Assembly: GCA_964057225.1 (NCBI GenBank)
Contig: OZ059899.1
Location: 8,494,001 to 8,558,000, forward strand
Direction: 5' to 3'
Source: Auanema rhodensis
Lineage: Eukaryota; Nematoda; Chromadorea; Rhabditida; Rhabditidae
DNA: 64,000 bases
Part shown: one piece after another, positions 51,755-63,813 of the stretch
Layout of the letters: each line of letters begins with the position of its first letter
Numbering within the stretch: the stretch's first letter is position 1
Program-made: the position numbers and the translations under genes
The notes under the pieces: generated by a model
Told to the model about the DNA's origin: nothing
The model's database searches: none
What the model saw: the letters and a program-made list of their open reading frames with translations, nothing else

Positions 51755-54700
51755 ACCTGAATCAGCAGGGCTGGGAATATTTTCTTTAAATCCTCTCAAC
51801 GTTGAGCAAAACGCAATACTAGTATGGGTACTTGTATCAATATTAACTTTTTTTCACGCATCTTGTACACTTTTAACTAATGTGCCATATTTATTTTTTT
51901 TTAATAAATACAATAAACTTTTGCAGACGAACCTAAGAGATTTTTATTTGCACAATGACATCTGGGTGTCTTCTAGAAAAGAATGTAGTCGCAGAAAAAT
52001 TCGATTATTTGCGAAAACATTTTGGTTTTCCCGATTTTCGTTTATAATGATCAATGTTGCTCTTTTCGTTTTGATGATTTGTCTTCTTGCTAGGATTATT
52101 CACATCGTCTATTGTCAAATACAAAAGTGGAATGTTTCTTTCTTTTTCTATCTGTGTTTCTAACTTTATATAGTTTATATGGCTAGTTAATTAAGTTTTT
52201 GCCATAACCTAGTCCACTAAAATTGGAACTTGGAAAGGAAAAAGTAGTTCAGTAGCCTGGTTGGCCTTCCCCTGTTCTCCCTTTTCTCTTCTCTTTACAT
52301 CAACGTATTGATGTTTTTTTCTACATTTAACTAAGCAGAATTCTATTTGCAATATCTGGTAATATCTTAATAATTTTAAAAAATATCGTTTTAACTAAAA
52401 AGTTCATCCTATATCTCAAGCTTCATTTTTCGAAAAAAAATTCCAATTTTCTGGTTTCTATAAGTAGTTTTTCAAGTTTAATTTCATCGCATTCAGTGAT
52501 TCATTATTAAATCAATTCTCTATCAATGATATAATACAATGATGTGCTTTTTCGTTTAAAATGGATGTCGCGTGTTACAGAAAGGCGATGTTTCGCAATT
52601 TCCCCTTTTACCCCCACCCCAATACGGATTATCTTCTTTTTTTCGTAAAAAGCTTTCTTTGAGGTTTAGAAATGAGTGTTTATATTTTTTTGACAAAAAC
52701 TGTGGTTTTTCAGAAAAAAAAACAGTACAATTTTCAATTTTCAATATGGTGTTCTTTCAATTAATAGAAAACGTTAAGCATCTAGACATGATTGGTGGCG
52801 TTATTTCTTTTCTTTGATTTAGCTTATGTCACTAACATACGAGACAGCTGTTTCAATACGACAGTCTTTCAACTTGTCCTATCAACTTTGACGAGAAAGC
52901 CATTATATTGAAACAGTGTTTCTTTATAATAATAAATGACTATTACATACAATGATTTTTAAATTATTTGAAAATAAATTATTGATTTACTTTTTTTACT
53001 TTTTTCACACGTTTTTCCTCGTTTTCATTACTTTAGGTTTCTTACGAAGTGGACCATTAGTGTATGTGCAGAAGGCGAGGCCATGAAGTACTAACAGTCC
53101 ACTTGCCATTGAATGGCTCTTAAATTAAGATTTTCTTATTAGTCTCATTTATGGCCTTTTTTCTCAGATTTATGTTTCTCGGCTCTTCTTCCAATTCGAA
53201 TGATTCTGTCAGATTGATTGAAATACTGAGCACGGCTGAAATAAAAATTTCCATAGTTCTCGTAGAAGCAGTTTCATTTGATCGGCTTTCTCAAAGACTC
53301 CCGTTCTCCTCGTCTTTCCGTCTTCTCTGAATTCGCATTCGATTTTCCGTTCGTAGGCCAGGAAGTTGTGTGACTTAATCATGGCTTATATTTTTTTTAT
53401 GTTATATATCATTGTTTTTATTTTTCCAATTGTCTCGAAAAGTTCTAAAATGACACTTTGTTCCCTTAGGCATACGCTTGAATTATTAGACTTTTCCGTT
53501 CTTCTTACAACGAGTGTTCAGCAAAATTTTTCATGTACGTCTGTTATCAAATATAGAGAAATAATTTTTTTGTCCCACAAACGTTTCAATATTTAATTTT
53601 TTAATACATATCTACATTATGATTGTTCCTAAAGTTTCTGCTCTCAAATTTCTCGTTTCTCTCGTATTTCAACACGAAAGCTACATCGATAACGTTTGCC
53701 AACAAATTCACCAAATTTGCCTAGAATTTTGTTTACTATCGTATGTTGTTTACTTGCAGAAAACACTCGGTTCTCGAATTGTTGAAGTTCACTAGACATT
53801 CTTTCGTTCTTTTAATACTACACTCACAATGAATTTTTTATCACTCTCTATCTTATTGGTGATTAATGATCATCTATAAATAAAAGATACGCTGTTCATT
53901 TAGTACTGTTATGTTCCTATTATTATTCTAAAAATACTAGAAACTTATACAAATAATGATATTTCGAAGAAAATACTTTGCTTTTCTGTTTTAAAATACT
54001 AATACTTGATATATTCATCACCGACTTCAGAGGTTTGTAATCTTGAGCCATTAAGCATTTCAGAATGGCTTTCTTCCAATTTGAGACTTTCATTGTGTAG
54101 ACTGCTTTTCGCTGCTTTCCCCGAATTCCAACATACATTGATTCTATGTTGCTTTTGAATGACCCATCTTGAATACTGCTGCCGTCTCAAAACAGTGCAA
54201 TTCACAAGTTGATGCTCATTTGTTGCTGTTTAATTTAGCAAATTGTTTTTCAATTAAACTAGTAAAGACAATATTGTGCAAGATTATTGTAATTCCTTAT
54301 TATATATTTTCATTTAAAGATAATATTAATGACCTTCTTTCAGTTGACATTGAGAGAACTTGTCCTTGCAACATTTGCATATGAAATTTACGAATACGTG
54401 AATATAATCACTTATTACACTTGACTTGTATGTTCGAAGCGGTTGCATTTGATTTCATCTAGCTTTTTCACTTGGCCGCTATTTATTGACACGTGTTTAC
54501 TACCAGCATAGTGCTCGTAACAACGTTTCTCTTTTTACGAAACTGGTCGAAAGAAAAACTTTCGCTGGAAATAAATCACATGCATTTTATAAAGAAGGTA
54601 ACAACGGAAAGGTTTGCCGTCTTTCTTACACTTTGCTCTTAACGTAACTTATACAATTCGCACGAGCCGAGAAAAAAACATTCACATCTATGATATATTA

Positions 54701-55298
54701 TGGATCATATTACCTTGAACACACGATACATGTAGCGATTGTTATTTCTATTTTCCTCTCTTTCCAACTATTGATATACACAATACTTTCACATAATTGC
54801 ACATAAAGATGACTATCATTGTCGGAGCCCTTCAAACTCGCCAGGGTCTCTCTCTCTATCATCACTCTCTTCTTTGTTGTTTGACCTTTTTTAATACAGT
54901 TGTTCCATTCCGTTCTAAATCTGCAATTAAAAATTTGTGTGGAATATTTATTTTCAGAACATTTCAAAAACGTTTTCTCATAATAAAAAAGCTTCGAAAA
55001 GTTTATAAATATATAACAAAAACTTTCTTCACAATTACCTAAACTCAATTTATTCTGTCTATCCTTTAAAAGAAAAACTGAATAACATATATTAAAAGCG
55101 ATTGAACATCAATATTTTATACATGATGAGTTTTTGACATTAAACAAGCATAATTTGATGACTATTATACATTGATTAATAATTATTTTCAGTCTCTTAT
55201 CAATATTGATTCGCTGATACCATTGAAAGAATTTTATTTTCATACCTTGACAGCTATTTTGAACTCACATATGTCATTCAGTTATAGATTGTTAATAT
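51755..55298. other. 3.5-kb region with no firm gene
   Basis: AT-rich. One stretch, 54002-54205 on the minus strand, has coding-like codon use (SSLHNESLKLEESHSEMLNG ... DEYIKY then a stop) and could be a terminal exon, but I found no convincing upstream partner. A purine-rich minus-strand frame at 54710-55048 is probably non-coding. Confidence 0.45.
54002..54205 (-). other. Possible terminal coding exon, unassigned
   Basis: Open frame ending in a stop at about 54002, with a CAG acceptor-like site in the same region (minus strand). The residues (LHNESLKLEESHSEM, LQTSEVGDEYIKY) look like a hydrophilic C-terminus. No family recognised and no gene model could be joined to it. Confidence 0.2.
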
Positions 55299-55822
55299 AT
55301 GTGGAAATCAGAATCAGTATCTTCTTTTTCAAATAGAAATGGGCAACATTCAAGCGTATCTCAACTACCGCAGAGAAGACCATCACAAATTTCTATGTTA
55401 AAACGAGCACTCAGTTTTCAAGTAAAAATGAAATCAACTAGAGCTACATATGTTTTCTTTTCAAGATTTTAAATCGGTATGATGATGTTGTTGATCCAGA
55501 TGCTAGGGATTATATCAAAATGAGATATAAAGATACTGCCAAGTTTGTAGTGTGGAGATCATGTCGTTTTGAACAAAAATTGGTAAGAAAATCAAAACAA
55601 CACCTAACGATTTTATATTTCCAGAATGAAAACGATGAAGACGAAGAAAAACACTTAGCAAATCCGAGAATTGTTCCAACAGATCCCAGAGCTGTATTAT
55701 TCCAAGCAGACATGGAGGACGAGAAGACGCCATATCTATCTGCAACTATTAATCACGTATTAAGAAGTGATTCAGAGGACTCCAGCTCGGATGAGGAAGT
55801 GATATATATGACCAGGTTATAG
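55299..55822 (+). CDS. Orphan acidic protein with PDZ-ligand-like C-terminus
   Basis: Three exons: 55299-55421, 55466-55582, 55625-55822; 145 residues. The N-terminal part is Ser/Gln/Arg-rich (SVSQLPQRRPSQISMLKRAL). The middle has DPDARDYIKMRYKDTAKFV and the last exon is strongly acidic with an SDSEDSSSDEE casein-kinase-2-like cluster. The last residues MTRL fit a class I PDZ-binding motif (Thr at -2, Leu at 0). No family recognised. Introns and phases are clean GT-AG. Convergent with the next gene. Confidence 0.7.
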
Positions 55823-56103
55823 AAAATCTAGATTCGGTTTGAACTAATAATGGAAACCCTTAGATAATCATCACCTACACCTGATACTTAGAACCTAGTC
55901 TAGATTAATACTACGGGTTTTACGTAATGTACATGAACGGGTTCGAAAACACTTGAAGTTTATATGTATTATTAGAATTTAATAAATTTGAAACAACGTA
56001 CTAATTCGTTTAGAATCAAGTAACCGAACTAGTTAACCGAAGTAAGATAAAAAGTGAGAAAATTAGGTTCGACCTATCCTCTTGGAGAGTATGTTTAATC
56101 AAA

Positions 56104-58348
56104 TTATTCTTTATAAGAAATTTTTCTTCGTTCGCGTAATGTTCTTGGAGTATCCGGAATGAGGGAAGTGGCTCTACTTGTATTACGAGAAGCTAATGAA
56201 GGGATTCGAAACTCTGATTGAGTTAAAGGTTCCGATACTATTCTACGGGGCACAGGTGGGGTAACTGTCTGAAAAATATATGGTTCAAAATGTTATTTAA
56301 TATCTAGTTTACATAAACACATTACGACATAACATAGAACGTGCATAAAGTCGTGCTAGAACATGAAAAATGCAGCAAGGACATATTAAGACACTCAAAA
56401 ATCTACAAAATCATGACATACATATATGTATATGTATTAAATATGGACCAGTACGTTATTAAACTTATACATAAAACTTAGTTAGTTTTGACCTTCTTTT
56501 TATCAGGCGTTGGAGCATTTTTCTTCGGAGTGCTACGAATGGGATCAGCCGCAGCGATAGGCTTATCTTTAGGAGATCCGAAAGAGCGCTGATAGTATTT
56601 CTACAAAAAAAATATTTTTTAAAAATATATATATATAATGAAAATAAACCTTTACAGGAATAACAGGTGTAGTACCGGATTTCGCAGCAATCTGGTAGAA
56701 TATAAATCCGTACAAGATGCAAATGCCCCTAAATAAATCAAAAGTCATAGTATACAAATAGATAGAACATACCAAATAATAGCAATGTATTCGAATCTGT
56801 TGTTATAAGCTGTACCACATATAGCGTACCATTCCAAAGCACTGCCATCCTCGGGCTAAAATAAAATATAAAAAGAATAGTCATAAAACGAATTACCATT
56901 TTAACACTGCCTCCAGGTAAGCAATGGAAATCGAAATATTTTTCATCGTAATCGCTAGCACACAGGTATTTATTCTTATACAATACCTAAACGCAATATG
57001 AGGATAAAAAACATCGACAATAAACTTACAGCTCCAGTAGGTGTTTGAACTTTCTGAGTATCTTTACAATTTCCTATGGGCTGATGCAATCCTTCACTAA
57101 CAACATTTGATGGATCACCAATAACGACAAGAATCATGAAGAACATGTATTCCAAAGTTATAGCACAAGCCAGCTCATCGAACCAAAATTTGTTGCCTGA
57201 GCAATATCCAAAATCTACTGAATAAAAAAAAAACATACCTGTTCTGGACAACGCATTCTTATTTTTTCTGTCAGCGCTGATAACAATAACTGCATAAGTT
57301 GCAAGGAACAGAATGGTGGTAATTTCAGTATGAACTCCAAGGTAATCATGAAGAGGATGATAAAGAAGAGCGAATTGAATAGTTCCTAACCAGAAGGCGC
57401 CCATCCCAGCTAAGAAAGAACACAAGAGCTCTCGGGGTATTCTAAAAGTAAAATAGTAATGTATCAACATATATTAACTTACTTCTTCCAATCATATTCA
57501 ACTTCTACTAAATAGTAGCGCGAAAGATTCAAAATCCATACAAAAGAACAAGCGAATGAAGCATGGAAATAGTATGAGTTCCATGGCACCCAATACATTC
57601 TATCGTAAATATTTGGATCGGTATCATGCCATGTCCACCAAACTTCTTTGATGCCCATGATATCATACGGCATATCCAACATTACCGCACAAAGACCTAC
57701 CGCAGGTCCTTCTGCCCACCATGGCAATCTCAGTCTTTAAAAATAACAATTCTTACTAATAGATGCATTAAATACCTACCTGCTGACCATAACATATGCG
57801 GTATAATCAAACATATGATATATACCTAGCAGAATATAAAGAGGAGCTCGCATACCAAAGAAAGTAAGAATTCCCTAATAATTCATGTTAGTCTTCATTT
57901 AATGATCTGAACAACACCTGCGCTTGCCAAAAGTTATCCATATCAGGAATCCAGTAACACAAATTCTCCACATTTAGTGCATGAATTAAAATACCAATCC
58001 ACACAAACATATAGCGATTACCATGCCTGTATGCTAAAAGAAACGCGAACGCTGAGAAAAACATAATTTTCAATCACTAACCGTGGAGGAATGTCAATCC
58101 ACACAGAAGAAAAAACAAAAGTTCCCCGAATAAAAAAGAAGGATGATTTTCGAAAATCTTTAACGGATCTTGATATTTACATACCCAATCGGCCCACTTT
58201 ATAAAAAATAAACAAGTGTAAATGTGAATTGTGAATTTAAGATTACCATCACGATGGACAAAGCTTTTTGTCCTATTGCTTTTCTAGTTTCTGCACATAC
58301 ATCGAACGGCATATTGTCAAAGACATATGTATCTAATAAATAATCCAT
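56104..58348 (-). CDS. Multi-pass membrane protein (DUF7802-like) with two possible C-termini
   Basis: Exons 58247-58348, 58082-58196, 57918-58051, 57780-57874, 57483-57734, 57239-57441, 57030-57196, 56897-56986, 56773-56855, 56656-56728, then either 56478-56600 with a stop (about 478 residues) or 56493-56600 joined to 56104-56268 (about 528 residues). Roughly eight to nine hydrophobic segments are spread along the protein. Tryptophan/tyrosine-rich loops include EVWWTWHDTDPNIYDRMYW and VPWNSYYFHASFACSF. It resembles a nematode multi-pass family I associate with DUF7802, without known function. Both C-termini are cytoplasmic-type, proline and basic rich. All ten shared junctions keep frame. 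Confidence 0.82.
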
Positions 58349-60570
58349 GGTTTTAAACCACCTAAAAATAAAACATTTAATATTACAAAAAATTCAAAAC
58401 AAAATGGTAAATAACGCAGCTTCATATTTGTAAGCATGAAGCGATAAAATGATTCATTATAATTTTCCCGCCCAATCTATTCAAATCCGCGTCCATGCAT
58501 TTGTCCCTTTGGGATAAAAGCCAATGGCGTTCGTGGTTATAATCGTCGTTTCGAAAGGTGTGCTATTAGAAGCATTCTAATAAGGAGGTAAACAACAGAT
58601 ATTTTGGGATTTTGCCATTGCTAATAAGTATAAGATAGAATTGCTCAAGAACAAAATTGAAAATTTGCTAATTTTTTGATAAACTCAGATATTCTTATCT
58701 ATGTCGTTTGCCAGCAACTATACTTTTCTATTTATATTTTTTGAAGCTAATGATTATGTCAATATTTTATAACAGCAGAAGATACAATTTGGAACTTTAA
58801 ACACTTTAAGCGAAGTAAAGAATCTTCAAAATTCTTTAGTGTTTTAAAATGTATTGAAACAAAGAATTATGGTAAGGAACAGTAAGAAGGGAAAAATAAA
58901 GTGTATGTATGCCGTTGCTATACTGCAAAAGGTTGCTGACTAAGACCTGAGTGTGTGCTTTAGAGGAGGCACGGTCACAGAAAGTAAACACAGGTAGACA
59001 AGCCTTACAAGATATATCGATAATATTCATAAAAGGTCGCTGCGTCGTCAGTAATGTTTTGTTAATAAGATTTTCTTGGCAAAAAGAGTAACAGCTAAAA
59101 AGCATATAATATTGTAATTAAGAAAAAATTAGCTAATGGAGATCAAATGTGTTCAACTTAAAATAATTAGAAATTTGATAGTATAGAAACAACCGAGCAT
59201 CACGTAATTTTAGTTTTAAATGACTTCACATTGGTTTTGTGTCGGTTTGGCCTTGCTCCTATGAACTTGGATCAGAATAATGCACAGTTCTCCCTATTTG
59301 ACCCCTATCAAAAAAGCGCAACGGATTCAAAAGACAGCTTTCTGACGATTAGCATGACCCCTACGATGGAGACTGCATATATATTAAATATATTCATGTA
59401 TACATTCTTTTTTGCACAGAAATTTTTGGTCTATTGGTCTAGAACAACAACAAAAACAGAAAAAAGTAACTTTTCATTTTCAGTTTAACGTTGAAATTCA
59501 GATTAAATTAGATTATGGTCCAGCTCTGTTGTGTTTTCACCTGCACATATATATACTTCTAATAGCTCTAACTTCAAAGTTTGATTTGTAGCTTCTGCTC
59601 ATGGTTTCGTCATGACACTTCATAACAATATTTGTTAGGGCATGAAGTGTGACAAACAGGGGCATTTTTCATGAAAGCCGGATGTGGCATTGTCCAAAGC
59701 CATGTCCTTCACCTGTATTATATATTCAAGTGGTAGAAATTATCGAAGTTCCTTTTATTTCAAAATTACAATGAAAATATTATGAGTTGTTTCAATGCTG
59801 TTTGTACGGTAGTAAGCAGTCATAGTTATCTAAGATATAACATAAAATCTTTTAAGCTTAGGCCTATTTTGCAGCTAGGTGTAATGAAAGTGTTGTGTTA
59901 TATAACACTGCCAAAAACGTTTGTCGTGATCTGAGACTTTGTGAAATTATAGGAGTGTCATTTTATTCTTTTTTTTTGCTCATTAACTTGTCGAATATTT
60001 TTGCCTAACTGAGATGTGTTAATTTCAAAAAACTTTTTCGGGTATACATATAACTATCATTGCCTTTCATGTCTCATTTTCTCATGTATTCTTGAAACAT
60101 CAATTCCCAATGTTATTAAAATTAAGAGTATAAGCAGGGTATGGCCTCAGTACCACTGTCATGAGATTCGACGTCACCCTCCTATTTAAAGCGTCAAGTC
60201 TCGTATGGGGCATGTCAGCATCCTCCTCCTTCATATCGAGAGACCGGCGCTTGAAAGTAGGAAAGCTTGCCTAGACCCCTCCTACGTCCTTTCTTTCATT
60301 ATACTTGAAACTTAGTTGATGTCGTTCTAAAGCAGTTTCAGCTGATGTACCCTGACCGCAGTCGAACTGATAATCAAACCTGTATGAATATTTAAATATT
60401 ATTTTATATGAATAGCTCAATTGTTCTAGCTTATGAAATTTCCATTTGATAAATTACTTCTTTGTATTCCAAACTTGAAACCCATAGTTTGGCCAAATTA
60501 TTACTTTATCCGCCTCAAACATTTCTTGTAACATACTTTTTATATAATTATTATCAGGGTTCCTGATATT
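58349..60570. other. 2.2-kb divergent intergenic region
   Basis: Lies between the multi-pass gene (-) and the secreted peptide gene (+). AT-rich, with a somewhat GC-richer patch at 60130-60370 that may be promoter DNA. A plus-strand open frame at 59231-59488 has no splice context and is not called. Confidence 0.5.
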
Positions 60571-61182
60571 ATGGCATCACGGTTTCTGACGTTCATGGTT
60601 TTGCTATCTACAGTGGTTGTACTGTTAGTACAATGCTCCAACGAATATGAAGGCGAGTTTATTATGCAATCATTTTTTTTTGAATTCGCCTTTTGATACA
60701 CATGTATGTTGTACGACTTTTGATTATCGGTTAAAAGCATTTGCCTTCAAGAGCGTCTCCTCCCTCTTGCTCTGAATTAGACGACGCGTTCTTAAATGTT
60801 TTATATTACTTTCTTAGCCTCTCAATTTCATAGTTGAGTAAAGCGACTCAAGTTATAGACAAATCAATAGAGCATATTTTTGATTGAAGTTCTTCAGAAT
60901 GCTAGCTTTACGCGCTTTCCAAATTCAATTAGTAAATCTGTACATTTTTTCATTCTTTTCAATTTCCTATATTCATGCTTTCCTTTACAATCTGTTCACT
61001 TCAACATTAACATTTTTGTTTTTCTAGATGACTCCGCTTATTTGCGATATCACCGATCGTACAAAGCAGATGATACGGAAACTTTAGAGCGCTCTGGAAG
61101 AACTGTTCGATTGTATGCCTTAAATAGACTTCTTAAGAAACCAGTGTTCCAGTTTTCACACCTGTTTAGAAAAGATATGTAG
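60571..61182 (+). CDS. Small secreted peptide precursor with GC-AG intron
   Basis: Two exons: 60571-60652 and 61028-61182; 78 residues. The start encodes a signal peptide (MASRFLTFMVLLSTVVVLLV then QCS). The remainder is short, polar and basic (DDSAYLRYHRSYKADD ... LNRLLKKPVFQFSHLFRKDM), with SGR and LLKK sites that prohormone convertases could use. The 375-nt intron begins GCGAGT; a GT alternative two codons on runs straight into a stop after splicing, so the GC donor is preferred. It could be a neuropeptide-like or other secreted peptide; no family recognised. Confidence 0.6.
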
Positions 61183-61383
61183 TTAGGTAGTTCAATTCTA
61201 CCACCCCTCAATGAACGTTTTGTTAATTCATGTTATATGGTATCATATTATAATCTTACGTAAAGCTTTACTGATAAATCATGCTCAAGAGTTTCATTAC
61301 AAAGATTCGAGAAAGACAGTGTATGAATCAAAAAGTTCATATTTTCATACGTTACAACATAACAAAATAAAAATACATCAAAT

Positions 61384-62941
61384 TTACCGGTCTGGACTTT
61401 TCGAAAAAGATCGGGAACGGCTTCTGGAATAAGATCTAGAACGACTTTGCGAACAAGTATTAGCACCAGCTTGTCTGGAAGGTGGGCTCTTCCTAGGATT
61501 TGGGGAGCTAGATATATAACGATTTTGAGCATGCATATCATTATTTGACTGAGGCGGAAGTTTTCGGATAGGAGATCTTGATGCACTTCTCGAGAACGAA
61601 CGGCTGAAATTTTAATTATTTCATACTATAATCCAAACAGATATGATATATAACACAAACCGATCATCTCTGGTAGATGAATTGAATTTGTTAGAATCTC
61701 CAGAAAAATAGGAAGACCGGGGATTTCCAACTGATCTAAATTTAAAAAATCAATTGTATGAAATAGGAATGATAAAACCTATTTAAAAATGTGTTATTTT
61801 TTCTAGTCCTGGGATCACTAAAACCAAGAGAATTAATATAGTTTCTTCAAATTTAGTAATTTACGTTACGGCATCATCTTGTTTTCTACCCGACTTAGCT
61901 TGGAAAGATCTGTTAATATTCTCGTTAGAATTATCCCTTCCTCTGAAAATAGGATGTGATTTATATAATCTCAATATCAATAACCTTTTGTTTCCTCTTG
62001 AACCACCTCTTCCTCGGTAAGATCCAGGAGGGTTAGAGTTTCTGTTACTGATAAAAAAATCAATTTATTTAAAACTAAATGTAATTACAAATTCCTAGCT
62101 TGAGGTGGTGGCACATTCATGCTATACAACTTTCTCGGATGTGCACTATAGTTGTCTGTAATTTCAGAAAATTTTGTAAAATTAAGAATATTTACTGAAC
62201 CATAGTTATAAGTGGTTGTGAGTGATGCTGGGGGACCTTGCTCATGATTATGAACCCTAAATAGTAACGTTCAGTAAGCAAAAATAAATAGAAAAGCCCA
62301 CATTGAATCATATTCTTGTCTCACCGGATTGGAATCTGAAAATTTTGTTTATATATTTAAAAAAGTTAAACATACGAGAGTAATCATTTAACGACGAAAG
62401 TACTTTAGCTGGGGATCGAGAAACAGGCCTATAAGCAGGAGATCGAACGGGAGATTTATCACAACTCTAAATTGTTTATATTTTAATTCTAGGTAAATTG
62501 TGGCACAATAACTATTCCACGCCCTCCACGAGAATACTTATCTGAAACAAAAAGATTAATTGAATTGGACAAAGAGAAACATTAAATTTACCCGAGTCTG
62601 AACTGTTCAAGATTGGAACAGGGGCATCTCCTAAGTCCACTAAAATTTATATAAAATAAATATTAAGGTTTCATTAAAAAAATCAACCAGTCTTCATTTC
62701 AGTCACAACTTCGAGATAAGCAGCCATGTAAACATTGGAAAACCTGGAGTACCTGTCTGTATGATTGTTATTAATTTCAGAATATCTGTCATATATCTCT
62801 CGAATCTGTAAGCAGAGTATATATTAAGAACCACAACTATGTACAAACTGGGTGTCTCTTCAAAATTAGATGGTTAATAGCATAGAACTTAGTTACAAAG
62901 CCAATATGACAAGTAGGACACTCAAACGCATAATGTGCCAT
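61384..62941 (-). CDS. C2H2 zinc-finger protein with Arg/Ser-rich C-terminus
   Basis: Twelve exons: 62849-62941, 62688-62805, 62592-62639, 62513-62541, 62376-62466, 62302-62335, 62201-62256, 62089-62155, 61985-62047, 61865-61942, 61661-61735, 61384-61603; about 323 residues. Exon 1 encodes one finger-like unit (CPTCHIGFVTKFYAINHLIL then KRH). The middle carries Arg/Gly stretches (RGGRG, GRGGSRGN) and Ser-Pro repeats (KSPVRSPAYRPVSRSPAK). The end is a classic RS tract (QSRSRSYSRSRSRSF). A nuclear RNA-processing role is inferred from the RS/RGG composition. Several exons are tiny (29-48 nt). Orthologue unknown. Confidence 0.75.
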
Positions 62942-63813
62942 TCTCCTTTAAAAAAAAATTATATAGTTCTTCTCAATGTTCCCACAATGAATCATTTTTG
63001 TTGTCATTCATCATATGAAGAGCTATGTGCTCCTGAACGGTGAAGAGAGAAAAGTCTTCAAAAGATCCACTGCATCTAGGATGTCGGCACCGGAAGCGAT
63101 TCTGAATAATGTTAACAGGTTTTACATCAAAGCTGATAACTTACAACGGGAATTGACAACTGCATTTAATGGTGGAACAAAAAAAAAGAACCTGAATTGG
63201 GGCAAGGTTGCTATGAAAAAAAGTTTGGTATTTGGGTTAATTATTGATAAATCGTAGTACAAAAGCCTAATCACTAAAGTACACAGTGAGTGAACGAGTA
63301 TACTATAAACCAATTAAAGATTGAGGTTTGATACATAATTGGTGATGTGACATTAGATATCTGTACTTCACAATTCAGATCTTACCATTTTTCGAACGCG
63401 CATATGGTATTACGAAACTAAAACTTTTTGTAACACGCCTTTTTATATTCTCATTAGACAAATAAGTTACAATCTCAAATTCAAAAGATAAAATCACTGC
63501 TCTTAAATATCAAATTGATCAAGTAATTCCGAATTATTTATTCTACAACCTCAACCTGATTTGAACTTTTTAAATTTGAAATTAATAAATTTCATTCTGC
63601 AAACTTGCGTCGGTTACAAATCACAGTTATTTCAAAAAATACAGAACGTATTGTACAAAATAAGCACAATCTTCAGAAACTTTAACTATCAGTATAAAAC
63701 AAATATATGTTATATCTTCTTAAGCACTTTAGCTTTATTTTGAAAAATATTTAATCTTTTTATCGAGTTAAGAAATTTTATCATATAAGTCAAAGCAACA
63801 AATTAAGGTGAAT
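62942..63813. other. Divergent intergenic
   Basis: Between the RS-domain gene (-) and the start of the right-edge gene (+). An 80-codon plus-strand frame at 63015-63257 has coding-like residues in its middle (SAPEAILNNVNRFYIKADN) but no splice context; it is left as a low-confidence possibility. Confidence 0.4.

Noticed and set aside
53366-53596. Plus-strand frame with hydrophobic start
   Set aside because: Composition follows the T-rich background; no conserved motif and no splice context.
59231-59488. Plus-strand frame starting at a GTG with LDQNNAQFSLFDPY-like residues
   Set aside because: No ATG start with support, no splice signals, and no known domain.
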